This document shows, one piece after another, positions 52,563 to 63,519 of a DNA stretch of 64,000 nt. The DNA comes from Panicum virgatum (lineage: Eukaryota; Streptophyta; Magnoliopsida; Poales; Poaceae), in assembly GCF_016808335.1 (NCBI RefSeq), contig NC_053150.1:25130538-25194537 (forward strand), given 5' to 3'. The translations under genes and the position numbers were made by a program. The stretch's first letter is position 1; each line of letters begins with the position of its first letter. The notes under the pieces were generated by a model that searched no databases, was not told the DNA's origin, and saw only the letters and a list, made by a program, of their open reading frames with translations.

Positions 52563-54038
52563 ATGACGGGTACTTTCTCTATTCACAATAAACCGGTAGT
52601 CATATTATTTGATTCTGGTGCAACTCATAGTTTTATAAGTGCCAAATTTGGAGCAAGAATAGGATTGGACTTTTGTCATACTAAGGGATCTTTTATGATA
52701 GCAATCCCTGATGGGAAGATAGCTTCCAATCAAATCACTAGACATGTGCCAATTAAGCTGGGTAGCAATTTGATCAAGACAGATTTGATCTTGTTGAATT
52801 TAGAAGGCATAGATGTTATTTTGGGCATGGATTGGATGACTAAACATAAAGTACTGTTAGATATCTCTTCCCGAGCTATCAAGATAGATTCACCACATCA
52901 AGGAGCCACCATACTCTATCTACCACAACGAGAGTGCTTCAACTCTTGTGCCTATGCTGTAAAAGAAGTTAAGATTGAAGATATCCCTGTTGTGTGTGAG
53001 TATGTGGACATATTTCCAGATGATTTACCTGGAATGCCTCCTGATAGAGATATCGAGTTCGTTATTGAACTTCAACCCAGTACCGCCCCTATTTCTAAGA
53101 GGTCGTACCGAATGCCTCCTAATGAGTTAGCAGAATTGAAAATCCAACTTCAAGACCTTCTTGACAAGGGCTTTATACGTCCAAGTTCTTCACCCTGGGG
53201 ATGTCCAGCCCTGTTTGTGAAGAAGAAGGACAACAGTTTGAGGCTATGTGTTGATTATCGACCACTCAATGCGGTTACTATTAAAAATAAGTATCCTCTT
53301 CCCCGCATTGATATCCTGTTTGATCAATTAGCTGGAGCTAAGGTATTCTCAAAAATTGACCTTCGTTCTGGCTACCATCAAATAAACATCAAGCCTTGTG
53401 ATATTCCAAAGACTGCTTTCTCGACAAGATATGGACTCTATGAATATCTAGTTATGTCTTTTGGTCTTACCAACGCCCCAGCATATTTTATGTATTTGAT
53501 GAATTCAGTCTTCATGCCGGATCTGGATAAATTCGTCGTGGTATTCATTGACGATATTTTGATCTACTCCAAGAATGAAGAAGAGCATGAGCAGCATTTA
53601 CGTATCGTTCTTCAGCAATTACGAGATCATCATCTTTATGCCAAATTCTCCAAGTGTGAATTTTGGCTAGATAGTGTGAAATTTTTGGACCATACTATCT
53701 CCAGTGATGGTATATCCGTTGATCCAACTAATGTACAAGAAGTGATGGATTGGGAATCTCCTACTCCAGTTCATCAAATTCGCAGTTTTCTTGGTTTAGC
53801 TGGATACTATCATCGATTCATTCCTGATTTCTCCAGAGTAGCCAAGCCTATGACGGAGTTATTGAAGAAGGGAGTGAAGTTTGTTTGGAATGACAAATGT
53901 GAAGAAGCCTTCCAAACTCTCAAAGCACAATTGACTACTGCTCCAGTGTTGGCTACACCGGACAGTACCAAACCTTTTGATGTCTATTGTGATGCTTCTG
54001 GTACAGGACTTGGTTGTGAGCTTATGCAAGACAATTGA
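52563..54038 (+). CDS. Protease, reverse transcriptase and start of RNase H of B2, 491 aa
   Basis: Protease active site D-S-G-A is at residues 17-20. Reverse transcriptase has the catalytic aspartate in K-I-D (266) and F-I-D-D at 328-331, with the surrounding Y-R-P-L-N, S-G-Y-H-Q and F-G-L-T-N-A-P motifs. RNase H begins with Y-C-D-A-S-G near residue 476. The frame stops at TGA 54036-54038, the same codon at which the B1 frame stops. The frame is otherwise whole. In a functional element it would be one polyprotein with Gag and integrase. The Met at 52563 is the first in the open frame, not a natural start. Confidence 0.9.
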   Translation: MTGTFSIHNKPVVILFDSGATHSFISAKFGARIGLDFCHTKGSFMIAIPDGKIASNQITRHVPIKLGSNLIKTDLILLNLEGIDVILGMDWMTKHKVLLDISSRAIKIDSPHQGATILYLPQRECFNSCAYAVKEVKIEDIPVVCEYVDIFPDDLPGMPPDRDIEFVIELQPSTAPISKRSYRMPPNELAELKIQLQDLLDKGFIRPSSSPWGCPALFVKKKDNSLRLCVDYRPLNAVTIKNKYPLPRIDILFDQLAGAKVFSKIDLRSGYHQINIKPCDIPKTAFSTRYGLYEYLVMSFGLTNAPAYFMYLMNSVFMPDLDKFVVVFIDDILIYSKNEEEHEQHLRIVLQQLRDHHLYAKFSKCEFWLDSVKFLDHTISSDGISVDPTNVQEVMDWESPTPVHQIRSFLGLAGYYHRFIPDFSRVAKPMTELLKKGVKFVWNDKCEEAFQTLKAQLTTAPVLATPDSTKPFDVYCDASGTGLGCELMQDN

Positions 54039-54377
54039 GTAATTGCTTATGCATCAAGAGCTCTCCGGAATCATGAGAAGAATTATCCAACACATGATCT
54101 GGAGTTAGCAGCTGTCATTCACGCTCTTAAGCTTTGGAGACATCATCTTATGGGAACTCATTGTAATATTTACACTGACCATAAGAGCCTCAAATATATC
54201 TTCACTCAAGCTGATCTCAACATGAGACAGAGACGCTGGCTATAGTTGATAAAGGATTACGATCTAGAAGTGCACTATCGTCTAGGAAAGGCTAATGTGG
54301 TTGCGGATGCACTCAGCCGCAAGTCACAATGCCATTGTCTATCTATAGAGCTATTCAATGAAACTCTATGCTAGGAA
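54039..54377 (+). pseudogene. RNase H remainder of B2
   Basis: Continues the RNase H domain after the TGA (A-Y-A-S-R-A-L, then D-H-K-S-L-K-Y, then V-A-D-A-L-S-R). Stops lie at about 54244 (GAG in B1) and 54374 (TAG, CAG in B1). Confidence 0.8.
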
Positions 54378-55607
54378 ATGATGAAGTTAAACCTAGAAAT
54401 GGTACCTCAAGGAAGTTTGAACCATATATCTATTGAGCCTACACTTCATGATAGCATTATCATGGCACAATTACATGATGAAGGTATCAAAATCATCAAG
54501 GAAAAGTTGTCCCAAGGTGAAGCAAAGTACAAATGTTTCCGAGTGGATCATAGAGGAGTTTTATGGTTTGAATCTCGACTTGTTGTACCCAAGGATCATC
54601 AGCTTAGAAAGCAAATCCTTGATGAAGCACATGTATCGAAGTTTTCGATTCATCCTGGTAGTACCAAGATGTACCAAGATCTTAAACAAAATTTCTGGTG
54701 GACTAGAATGAAAAGAGAGATCGCCAGATATGTTTCTGAGTGTGATGTCTGTCAAAGAGTTAAGGCTAGTCACTTGAAAGTAGCTGGTACTCTCCAACCT
54801 TTACCCATTCCATCCTGGAAATGGGAGGACATCAGTATGGATTTTATTGTCGGTTTACCCAACACTTCTCAGAAGCATGATTCTATTTGGGTAATCGTTG
54901 ATAGACTCACCAAGACCGCTCATTTTATTCCAGTGCATACAACTTATTCTGCCAAGAGGTATGCAGAGATTTATCTCGATCAGATTGTTCGTTTGCATGG
55001 ACTTCCAAAGACGATCATTTCTGATCGTGGGGCTCAATTTATTGCATGTTTCTGGGAGCAATTGCAAGAATCCCTTGGAACAAAATTGATTCGTAGTTCA
55101 GCTTATCATCCACAAACGGATGGGCAAACTGAACGAATCAATCAAATCCTTGAAGACATGTTGAGGGCATGTGCTATTCAATATGGCAAGAACTGGGACA
55201 AATGCCTAGCACTAGCTGAATTCTCTTACAATAACAGTTATCAATCCAGCTTGCAAATGGCACCATTTGAAGCGTTATACGGTCGAAGGTGTCGAACTCC
55301 TTTGAGTTGGTCACAAGCTGGAGAACGCAAAATCTTTGGGCCAGATTTAGTCTCTGAGGTAGAGGAGAAAGTCAAAGTTGTCCAGACTAATCTTAAAGCA
55401 GCCCAATCAAGACAGAAAAGTTATGCAGACAAAAGAAGAGATCCTTTACAGTTCAAGGTAGGGGATTTCATATATTTGCGAGTATCTCCTACTAGAGGTG
55501 TTCAACGCTTCGGTATCAAAGGGAAATTAGCACCCCGATACATTGGACCATTTGAAATCATCGAAACTTGTGGACCCGTTGCCTACCGACTTTGTCTTCC
55601 TTCTTAG
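54378..55607 (+). CDS. Integrase of B2, 409 aa open segment
   Basis: HHCC zinc finger: H85, H92, C122, C125. Catalytic triad: D155, D216 and E252, with 35 residues between D216 and E252 as expected for retroviral-type integrases. A C-terminal G-P-F-E-I module follows (near residue 392). The frame ends at TAG 55605-55607, where B1 has CAG, just before the chromodomain. Integrase inserts the cDNA and makes the 5-bp TSD seen on this family. Confidence 0.9.
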   Translation: MMKLNLEMVPQGSLNHISIEPTLHDSIIMAQLHDEGIKIIKEKLSQGEAKYKCFRVDHRGVLWFESRLVVPKDHQLRKQILDEAHVSKFSIHPGSTKMYQDLKQNFWWTRMKREIARYVSECDVCQRVKASHLKVAGTLQPLPIPSWKWEDISMDFIVGLPNTSQKHDSIWVIVDRLTKTAHFIPVHTTYSAKRYAEIYLDQIVRLHGLPKTIISDRGAQFIACFWEQLQESLGTKLIRSSAYHPQTDGQTERINQILEDMLRACAIQYGKNWDKCLALAEFSYNNSYQSSLQMAPFEALYGRRCRTPLSWSQAGERKIFGPDLVSEVEEKVKVVQTNLKAAQSRQKSYADKRRDPLQFKVGDFIYLRVSPTRGVQRFGIKGKLAPRYIGPFEIIETCGPVAYRLCLPS

Positions 55608-55964
55608 TTGGCCGCCATTCATGATGTATTCCATGTATCACAACTCCGGAAGTTCATCAAGGTACCTACTGAGATCCTTGAACCACAAGATATCGAGATT
55701 GAATCCGATCTATCTTATATGGAGTATCCAATCAAGATTCTTGACACCAAGGAAAGAAGTACTAGAAGAGAGAAAGTTAAAATGTACAAGATCCAATGGA
55801 ATCATCATACTGAGGAAGAAGCTACTTGGGAGGCTGAAAATTTTCTCCAAAGAAACTTTCCTGACTTTCTTAGAACAAATTCAGGTATCAAATCTTTCCA
55901 TTCCTTTTCTTCCTGTAATCTCGGAGCGAGATTCCTTTTAAGGGGCAAGGCTGTGACACCCTAG
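55608..55964 (+). CDS. Chromodomain end of the B2 integrase
   Basis: Continues the integrase after the TAG: F-H-V-S-Q-L-R-K, then a chromodomain with K-M-Y-K-I-Q-W and E-E-A-T-W-E (about residues 62-80). The frame ends at a TAG inside the first bases of the 3' LTR (55962-55964). The chromodomain marks the family as a chromovirus and is thought to read heterochromatic histone marks. Confidence 0.85.
   Translation: MAAIHDVFHVSQLRKFIKVPTEILEPQDIEIESDLSYMEYPIKILDTKERSTRREKVKMYKIQWNHHTEEEATWEAENFLQRNFPDFLRTNSGIKSFHSFSSCNLGARFLLRGKAVTP
55938..55950 (+). other. Polypurine tract of B2
   Basis: TAAGGGGCAAGGC lies directly before the 3' LTR. B1 has a longer G run here. Confidence 0.65.
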
Positions 55965-58900
55965 GTGTCTGCACTGTAGTTTTGTATCTATTTTATGCAT
56001 CATGTGATTGATTGCTTGAAAAAGGATCTTTTTGTAAATATAAAAGGTTATATGTGTAATTATGATTTTATGCAAGGTCCTTTCTATAGTTATATTTGAA
56101 TAGGTTGTGGAATTATAGCTTTTGTGGAGGGTGTTTTTGCAAAATGTAGTGTAATTATTGCATGGCAGGAAAATTTTCAATTCAGCCTAAGTTTAAAGTG
56201 AATTTGCATTGAAAAAGACAAAATTCCCTGGAATTCAAAATCCCTCCTATGTTTTCAAAAATAGCTCTTGAATCTTTGATCAAATAAATTTTTGCACAAC
56301 ATCAAAGTTGTAGATCTTGAATAGTTGAACAACTTTCATGTTGGGCACTTTTTCATTTGAGCCGTATTTTAAAAGTTATCACTAATTTACATTTAGGTCC
56401 CTGGAATTTTTGGAAATTGCATTTGGGTCCCTTTTCCCCTTCCTCCAGCTTGCTTGCCTGCTTCCCCTGCCATCGCCGCTGTGCAGTGCCGCCGCCCGCC
56501 GTGGAGGGCCAGCCGGCCACCTCCTGCTTCGCGCTGCGCCCACGCGTCGCTTCGGACCTCCTCCACCGCTTCTTGCCTCGCATTGGTGCCCTCTCCCCTC
56601 GCCACGCCGCCCAAAACCGCTGTGGATAGCACGGGTTAGAGGCCGCCGCTCTCTCCTTTCGCACGCATTAAAACCAGGAGGACCCCCTCCTTCTTTTCCC
56701 TTCGCTCATTTGCCGATTCCCCACTCCGATGCCCCAGAACACCGCCGCCGCTCCACAGAACGCCGGCGAGCTCACCCTCGCTGTCAACCCGCCTCACCGC
56801 AGCTCCTCCGCCCGCGCTGACCCTCTAGCGAGCTCTGCCGTGTCTTGGCGCAGCTCCCCGACTACTTCTCGTCGCCCAATCCCCACTGGAACCATCCCGC
56901 CGCCGTAGCCGAGCTCCGCCAGCCGCCGCTCGCCGTCGACGCCCTTGCTCTGGTCCTCCTCTCGAGCTCCCAAGCCACCCAGAGCTTCGCCTCAACTTCC
57001 TCTCCGTTTTCCCCAACCTACCCCTCGCCGCTGGTGAGCCTAGACGCCGGATTTTGCGGTCAAACACTCGCTCCCCTGCTCTGACCTCGGCATGGACCTC
57101 CCTGCTAGAATTCGAGAAACGCCAGGGGGTTATTTGAATAGCTTGTGACTCATATGAATAGTAGCAGCAAGGGTTTTTTTTGTTATTTCTAGCTGTAAAC
57201 TTTGAAATTCAATAGAAATTCATAGAAAATTCGTAAAATAGAAAATCCAGTTGTTCTGGAATCCTTGTGTAAAGCTCTATGCAGTAGAATCAAAATATGG
57301 TGGATGTTTGTTGAAAGTTTTTGCTGTACAAATTAATTTGTGTCACTAGGTATATAAAGACTAGTTGTTTTATCTTTTTCTTAACTGATGATTGAGACCA
57401 TGTATTACTGTGAAATTTTTATGTTGGTTTGTTCATATGGCACTAGTGTTGTTATAAAAATTTCGTGGTCAGTTCTCATGTGTAGCTATTTATTTGGTGT
57501 AATCCTTGTTTAGTAGACTTTAATTATGATAAATAGTTTATGTTGATGTCAAATCATGAAAATATTCCTGAGTATTCTTTTTGAATAGTTTAGCTTGTCC
57601 ATGAAGTTTAAGCCCCAGTTCATGACAATAACAGGGTCTAAAAATGAATCTTTTTAATCTGATGTCTGTTTTGTTTATTTTCTCAGAATTAATTATTTGT
57701 AGATTGAAAGTAGGAAATTCATCCCTGTGTCTACCTAGTGTTAAATTTTGAGCTACTGTTTTGCTATAGTTTAACCTGTATAATTCAATCTTGTTCTAGG
57801 TGTTGTCTGAATGAATGAATTGTTCTGATTAAATTGCTACAGGTTTTGGAATGAAATTTTCAGGATAGCTTACTCTGCTCATATTATGTTTAGTGTAATG
57901 TTTTCTAAATTTATTACTGTTTGTGCTCTGAGTTGTTGATGTATTAACAAACCATGATTTAATTGCTATAGGAAGCTACTCCCACTTGTTTAGGAAGTTA
58001 GTATAGCTTTCTTGTGCTGTTAATCATGATGCCTTGTGTAGTTAGAAGTGTTAGTTAACTACTCTATAAACGATTGCCCATGTGTATATTAATTTTGTTT
58101 GCTTAGCTTCACCACATCGTGAGTGTGTTGATAATACTGTTCTTGCATTACGAGCTGATCCTGGATTTCGAAGGAGGGGATCTTGAAGCTCGAGTGAACA
58201 CTGCTGTACTAACTGAAGCCCCGGACCAAAGTTCGGAAGAGCCCAGGGCTGAAATAGTTAGTGACTACCGAGAAGGCAAGCCCCGGACATAACCTGTATT
58301 TCAAATTATTATCATTTACTGTTATTACTTACTTATGCATTTACAGTTCTTAGGATTTGAATTGAAACCCTAGATGCATGATCCTAGGAACCTATGTACT
58401 GAACACTAAACTTGAGTTCGACTACTTGCTAAGCTTATAGGACCGGTAAAAGTCGAGTGATTGCTTGTCACTCGCGAGCTCTATAGGAATTGCTTGTTTA
58501 CCTTTCTGTTATCAATATAAGGACGACGAACGGGGTTGTGTTCGATATCATGACCTTGTGTGAGACCCCGTCTATGTTGATGAACCTGCTAAGGTCGCGG
58601 TGTGTGGTAGCGGTGGTTAAGTTTTTGAACGTACTAGCCACATGCCATAAATATGATACGCGGCAAGCCTATTAGCCGATTGGACCGGGGAGTGGATATA
58701 CCTTTCACTCTGTCTTAGGGATAGGTTTTAGTTTTATGTTGCGCAACACTATGACTTCGAGGGACAAGGTTGGACCTTGGAGCCCTGTAGTCGGGGAGAG
58801 TGACCCTATCCACAAGTCGGAAAGAAAGGTAAACGGTTGTTTGGGAACGACCCGACGGTGTTCCAAACGTGTGTGTTAGGTCTGCCTGGCCAGGTTAACA

Positions 58901-59721
58901 AATTCGATTTGAATCGTCTGCTTCTCACAGTTTGGGACTGCTTGATCCCTTTGCCACACAGAGTAATAAGAGCAACATTATTATGATCAATCTTGTTGTT
59001 TGCTTAGAGTTTTACCATGATTGGATAGTAGTTGCTTACATAGAATGGTTAATCAACTAGAATCTTGGAAGCTAAAACTTGAAAGTATGGACCTACTCTT
59101 TATTGCTTTTCAGCAAAAGGAAAACTAGTGCCTCTCAGAACCTTGCATAGTCTAGCTAAAGTGGGCTACGTATACCCGTTGACGGTTAAGTCTTGCTGAG
59201 TATTAGAATACTCAGCCTTGTTGTTGAAACCCTTTTCAGGTATGAGTTTTGAGGATCAGATCGCTAGCTTGACCTATCCCTGCTCTTTGCCTCCTGGCTG
59301 GTCCGTAGAGTGGGATACGTCTTCAGCCGGCAATGACCCTGACGAGTGATACCATGCTTGGGCTAGCCTGGTATACTTTTGCGACGTGTTGTAGCCGCCG
59401 TGTATTATCTTCCGCTGTTTAAACTCTGAAGCTTTACCCTTATGTTTTGTTTAACTGGTTTACTAAGTTTGGTTTTGTAATAATGTCTTGAACTAGCTGT
59501 AATCAATACCTTGCCTGTGTTGTAAAAAAAATTGTGGTTGTAATATCTCTAGACACGCCTTCGTGCGGGGTATGCTTGTTCGATCCGAGAACCGGTGGTT
59601 ATATCGGGACGTTACCTGACAGACCAAGAAGTGTTCCGTTTTAAGTGCGTTTGAGCCGGTGTTGTGTTTATGGTGATGGCCTGCGCACTTGAGCTGGGAT
59701 AATTCAGGTGGTTCTGCCACA
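55951..59721 (+). repeat. 3' LTR of B2 (3.77 kb)
   Basis: Starts TGTGACACCCTAG, ends GGTTCTGCCACA, followed by the TSD AGTAC. The GC-rich block is at about 56430-57090. Confidence 0.93.
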
Positions 59722-59769
59722 AGTACATGTCCCACGTACTGTCGGGTGGTTGTGGAGACGTACCTTTCT

Positions 59770-62460
59770 TAACTTTCAGGTACTTTTCGAAGCTTCCCCG
59801 CCAAAGCGAGTGGTTCGTCTTCACTCCCTTCCAGGACCTCCACAATCTTTGCCACTTCTTGAGAAGCATCCCTCACATGCCTCAGCTCCACAAGCTCCTG
59901 CTGCATCAAGTCCCGGGACTTTGACAAGGCCTTGAGCTGTTGAAGAGCTGTCGCCATCTCCCGATCAGAGTCCTCTTTGATCCTTTTGAGCTTTTCAATT
60001 TCATCTGCATTTCGGTACATAAGAATCTTTAGATCCAGTACCAAGCTTTCCTCAACCTTTAATGATTTTGAGCAAGCTGTGTACTCGATTCAAAGAAAAA
60101 CTAATAAACACCAAGCAGAATATATCTAGTCTATTGCATTATATATGCTACAGACTAACCTTTCTTGGCCTTGGAGAGCTTCTTAAGCTTCTCCAGAAGG
60201 GCAGACTTCTCGGACGAGACTGTCTTTACTCGCTCTCTCAGAGCATTTAGCTCTGAATCATCTTGGGCTGGGCTACCCTCCTGCCCCAACACCCCCTGCC
60301 AAGAAGCAAATAACAAAAGGATCAGTTCACACTACTCGATCTATACTCAAGTACTCGAGATACTCGATTACTTACCCCCAGCAGCTTGAACGCAACCTTT
60401 AACTTTTCTTGTGGCACAACACTCCTTGATGAGACCTAGGAAGCACTCACTCGCACATCAGAGACTGCCTTCTCTGGCACATCCTTGATCCTCGCTACAG
60501 TATCCCCTAGATTTTGGGAATTTAGAGGAAAAAAGTGCTACTTAATGAAACTAAGAGCAAAGGAAAGTACTTTTTAAGTACAAGGTATTACAAGTTTACC
60601 TGCATGGGTTTCCTCAGGTTGTTTTTTGCTGCCTTCCTCTTCAAGAAGCTTCTCGCCTCCACCTTTAGGAAGCTTGTCACTTCCACGGCCCTCCGGGAGC
60701 CCTTCATTGCTCCTCTCAACATCGGGATGTGGAGAATCCAGAAGCATCTCATTGGCCATGTCTTCTGCATCACCAGCACTCATTTCAAGAGTACTCGGAG
60801 GCTTCTCCACCACTGACTTGGGGGCTGAGTTGTCCTCAGTATCCCCTTTTGTCTCCAGGAGCATGTCTCTATTAGGACAAAGTAGTTGAAAAATACTCGA
60901 TAACACAGACAAAATCCTACAATTACAAGTTTTTAAAGAAAGTTACGTAGGAGCCCTCTTCACGGCAAGTGTCTTGATGCCAAATTTCCGAGTAGGCCTC
61001 GTGATGACAGCCTGCTTACCCGCATCTCCGGCATTATCTACATTGGAACTACTCGCCGGTAGAGTAGTCCTGATCCCCTTTGACAGGTCTGCTGTGGTGG
61101 AAGGGACAGTTTGTCCCACCACAGCATCATCCCCAGGTGCTGAAATCCGTGGAATCTTAGCCGCCGGACTTGGAAAAAGCAAATATTCAAGTCAAAACCA
61201 GCAAATCGAAGATGAAAGTACTCGATTAGAACTAACTAACTACTTACCTGTCACCAGTAGTCTGCGAGGAGCCGTAGCTCTTCCTCACTACTGACTGCGC
61301 ACCCTTCGGATGCCCAGCCTGGGTGTCTGCACTTGGCGTGGGGCTATGCTCCCTGTCATTCCTCTCCCTAGCCGCTTCCTCATCTGCACAACCAAGGCTA
61401 GACATCAGTACTGTTTATATAAAAATACGAACATGCTATGGCTTGGTTAACAGCATAGGAGCGCATGGAAAAGAAAAAAAGTCGAATAAGTGCCTGGTAG
61501 TGGAGGACTACTTTTAAAACACTCCACGTCCTCCTACAGAAAGCAAATTCTATCAAAATTATTCTAAGGTAAAGTACTCGATAACTCCAAATCGACTACT
61601 CTTATCAGTACCTGCTTTGGAGGACTCGCAGTAGAAAAGGTATCAGGAATAATGGGAAATTTCATTACATCCCTTAGTAGTCGTTGGACACAACTAAACA
61701 ATTCCTCATCCAAGATCTCTTCCTCTGAGTACCTTGATCAGTCAGTCATTCCCTGATACTGAAAACCAAATGTTTCCCGAGTTTGTAGTGGCTGGATTCT
61801 CTTTTTCATCCAGTCGAACATGACAGCCTCTCGAGTCACTTTCTTTTGCCTAAGATCGGCAATCCGTGCGAGTAGCTCAGGAAGTTGACTCTCGTCGACT
61901 AGTTTCTTGTTCCACTTAAGCCACTGAATCGGAGGGCCTAGAGTAATTGCTGGGACGCTCTCCCACTGGTTCTCAACATAGAGCCACTTGGGTTTCCATT
62001 CGATTACTTTATTACTAAAACTATAGGGGATATAAACTTTATCCTTCCTCTGTCTAAGCTGAAGACCTGCACCTCGTACTACATCTAAAACATAGGAATC
62101 TGGCTGCGGATTAAGGTGGAAAAGGAATCAAAAGAGTTCAAAAATGGGGCTCGATGCCCAGAAAAGCTTCCCACAAATGCACGAAGATAGAAATATGAAC
62201 AAACGAATTGGGGGTCAAGTGATGAAGCTGGATCCTGTAATAGCGCAGGAGCCCAGAGAAGAAAAATGAACAAGGAAACCCCAATCCTCATTCCAGATAA
62301 GGAGTAAAAGCAATGATTTCGCCCGTATTCTCATACGGACGATCCTCACCCAAGGCAGGACACCATTGGATGACGGATTTCTCCGGCAAAAGACAAGCAG
62401 AAACTAAGGTTTCTAGGTCAAATTCAGAGCACTTACTTGCGATCCATCCCTCTTCGCGGG
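59770..62460 (-). pseudogene. Antisense multi-exon gene of C2, PF04195 ('putative gypsy type transposon')-like
   Basis: The long first visible exon (62460 to about 61613) has H-H-L-T-P-N-S near 62222, H-L-W-E-A-F-L-G-I-E-P-H near 62180 and W-K-P-K-W-L-Y-V near 62000, which resemble the grass PF04195 family. It ends at a GT donor near 61612. Later exons with GT-AG borders include about 61384-61251, 61170-60954, 60867-60606, 60508-60377 and 60298-60160, and a last exon 60060-59770 forming a lysine- and glutamate-rich coiled coil. Stops (62303, 62127, 62107 and others) show it is no longer coding. Its 5' end is cut off by element D at 62461. The function of this family is unknown. Small-exon borders are approximate. 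Confidence 0.7.
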
Positions 62461-63481
62461 TGTTGACACCAGATTTTGGCACTTGTCAAGGAGGCGTGTT
62501 GCGGTGGAGAAAAGATTCTGCGTTGTACGATCGGTGGATATGGAGAGATGATCGTGTGCTACGGTCAAAGATCTTGCTGACCGAGGAGAAGGAAGTTGAC
62601 CAGATATTTTGGCTTTGGTTCGCAAGAGTTATCTTATTTTTAGAATAGTTTTTATTTCTTGAAATAGAATCATGCTTTGCCGTGATCGGCTAGGATTGTG
62701 TTAGCGTGGGGTATAAATATGAACCCTCCGGCTATTGTAAAGATTCATACACATCCAACAAACAAACTTTACTCTACTTGCAATTTACATTCTCGTCGGC
62801 GGCTTCGCCATCCTTTTATTTCTATGAGTTCTTTCGAGCTGATCAAGGACGTCTCACATTCGAGCGACTTGGTTGGCTAGTAAGTTTTCGTTTACCGAGT
62901 AAATCTGAGCTTTAGCTTACGGGCGCATCGCTGTGGCTTTGTTCAGATCTATTCAAAATTTATCGAATTTATCTAAGCTTTGATCTCGGGCGCATCGCTG
63001 ATTTCTCGTTTAGATTCATTCACAAATTACCCGGCTTAGTGATCTGTTTAATCGGCTGTAAGCTCCTTGTTTATCATGATAAACCTTGTAAAGTCGATTA
63101 GATTGATTCATAAGTTTAGCTTTGTCCAGATCCATACATTCGTGGGTTTGTACATTGTTACTCGGTACGTGTCGGCTTTAGATCTAGCCGTCTAGTTGCT
63201 TATCAGCATCGGCAGCTCATTGCTGATCCGTCACAGATCATTTTTATTACACGCTCATCATACCCAATCTTTTGTCGTTTTTTATATCGGCAGGGCCTTG
63301 CTGATACCCCGCGTAAGAGTGATTTGGAAATCCAGCCGATACACTCTTGAATTTGACGGTTTGCTGTTTCCTTGTCAATTTACAGGTCAAATTGACTGGC
63401 ACGCCTTGGTTCAAATCAAGTGCAGTCCGGGCTTGGCGTACGGGGCTCCTGGGCTTGGTGTGTGATCATCTCGCGTCAACA
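62461..63481 (+). repeat. 5' LTR of D (1021 bp)
   Basis: Starts TGTTGACACC and ends GCGTCAACA. A TATA-like GGTATAAATATG is at 62709-62720. It aligns with fragment E (7728-8472). Confidence 0.88.
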
Positions 63482-63488
63482 CATCTTT

Positions 63489-63506
63489 TGGCACGCCCGG
63501 TGGGAC
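63489..63506 (+). other. Primer binding site region of D
   Basis: TGGCACGCCCGGTGGGAC follows the LTR end by seven bases, one base different from element A. Confidence 0.65.
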
Positions 63507-63519
63507 AGGAAACATCAAG

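Larger units (their letters stand above)
44678..59721 (+). mobile_element. Element B2: complete Tekay/Del-type chromovirus, 15.0 kb, with 3.8-kb LTRs
   Basis: Order is 5' LTR (44678-48524), PBS, leader, accessory ORF, gag, protease, reverse transcriptase, RNase H, integrase, chromodomain, polypurine tract and 3' LTR (55951-59721). The TSD is AGTAC on both sides (44673-44677 and 59722-59726). The LTRs differ by point changes and a few indels, for example about 38 bp missing near 58150. The pol region has few lesions. It is the reference copy for judging B1. Confidence 0.93.
41193..62460 (+). mobile_element. Element C2: non-autonomous LTR element with an antisense PF04195-type gene, interrupted by B2 and D
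   Basis: 5' LTR 41193-41610, PBS, gag-like ORF (41657 to about 44225, with a hAT-like insertion), 3' spacer to 44677, then B2 (TSD AGTAC). C2 resumes at 59722 with an antisense multi-exon gene, which is cut at 62461 by element D. The right part of C2 and its 3' LTR lie outside the window. The left flank GAGAT (41188-41192) should be its TSD. C2 lacks the tandem array found in C1. Confidence 0.8.
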
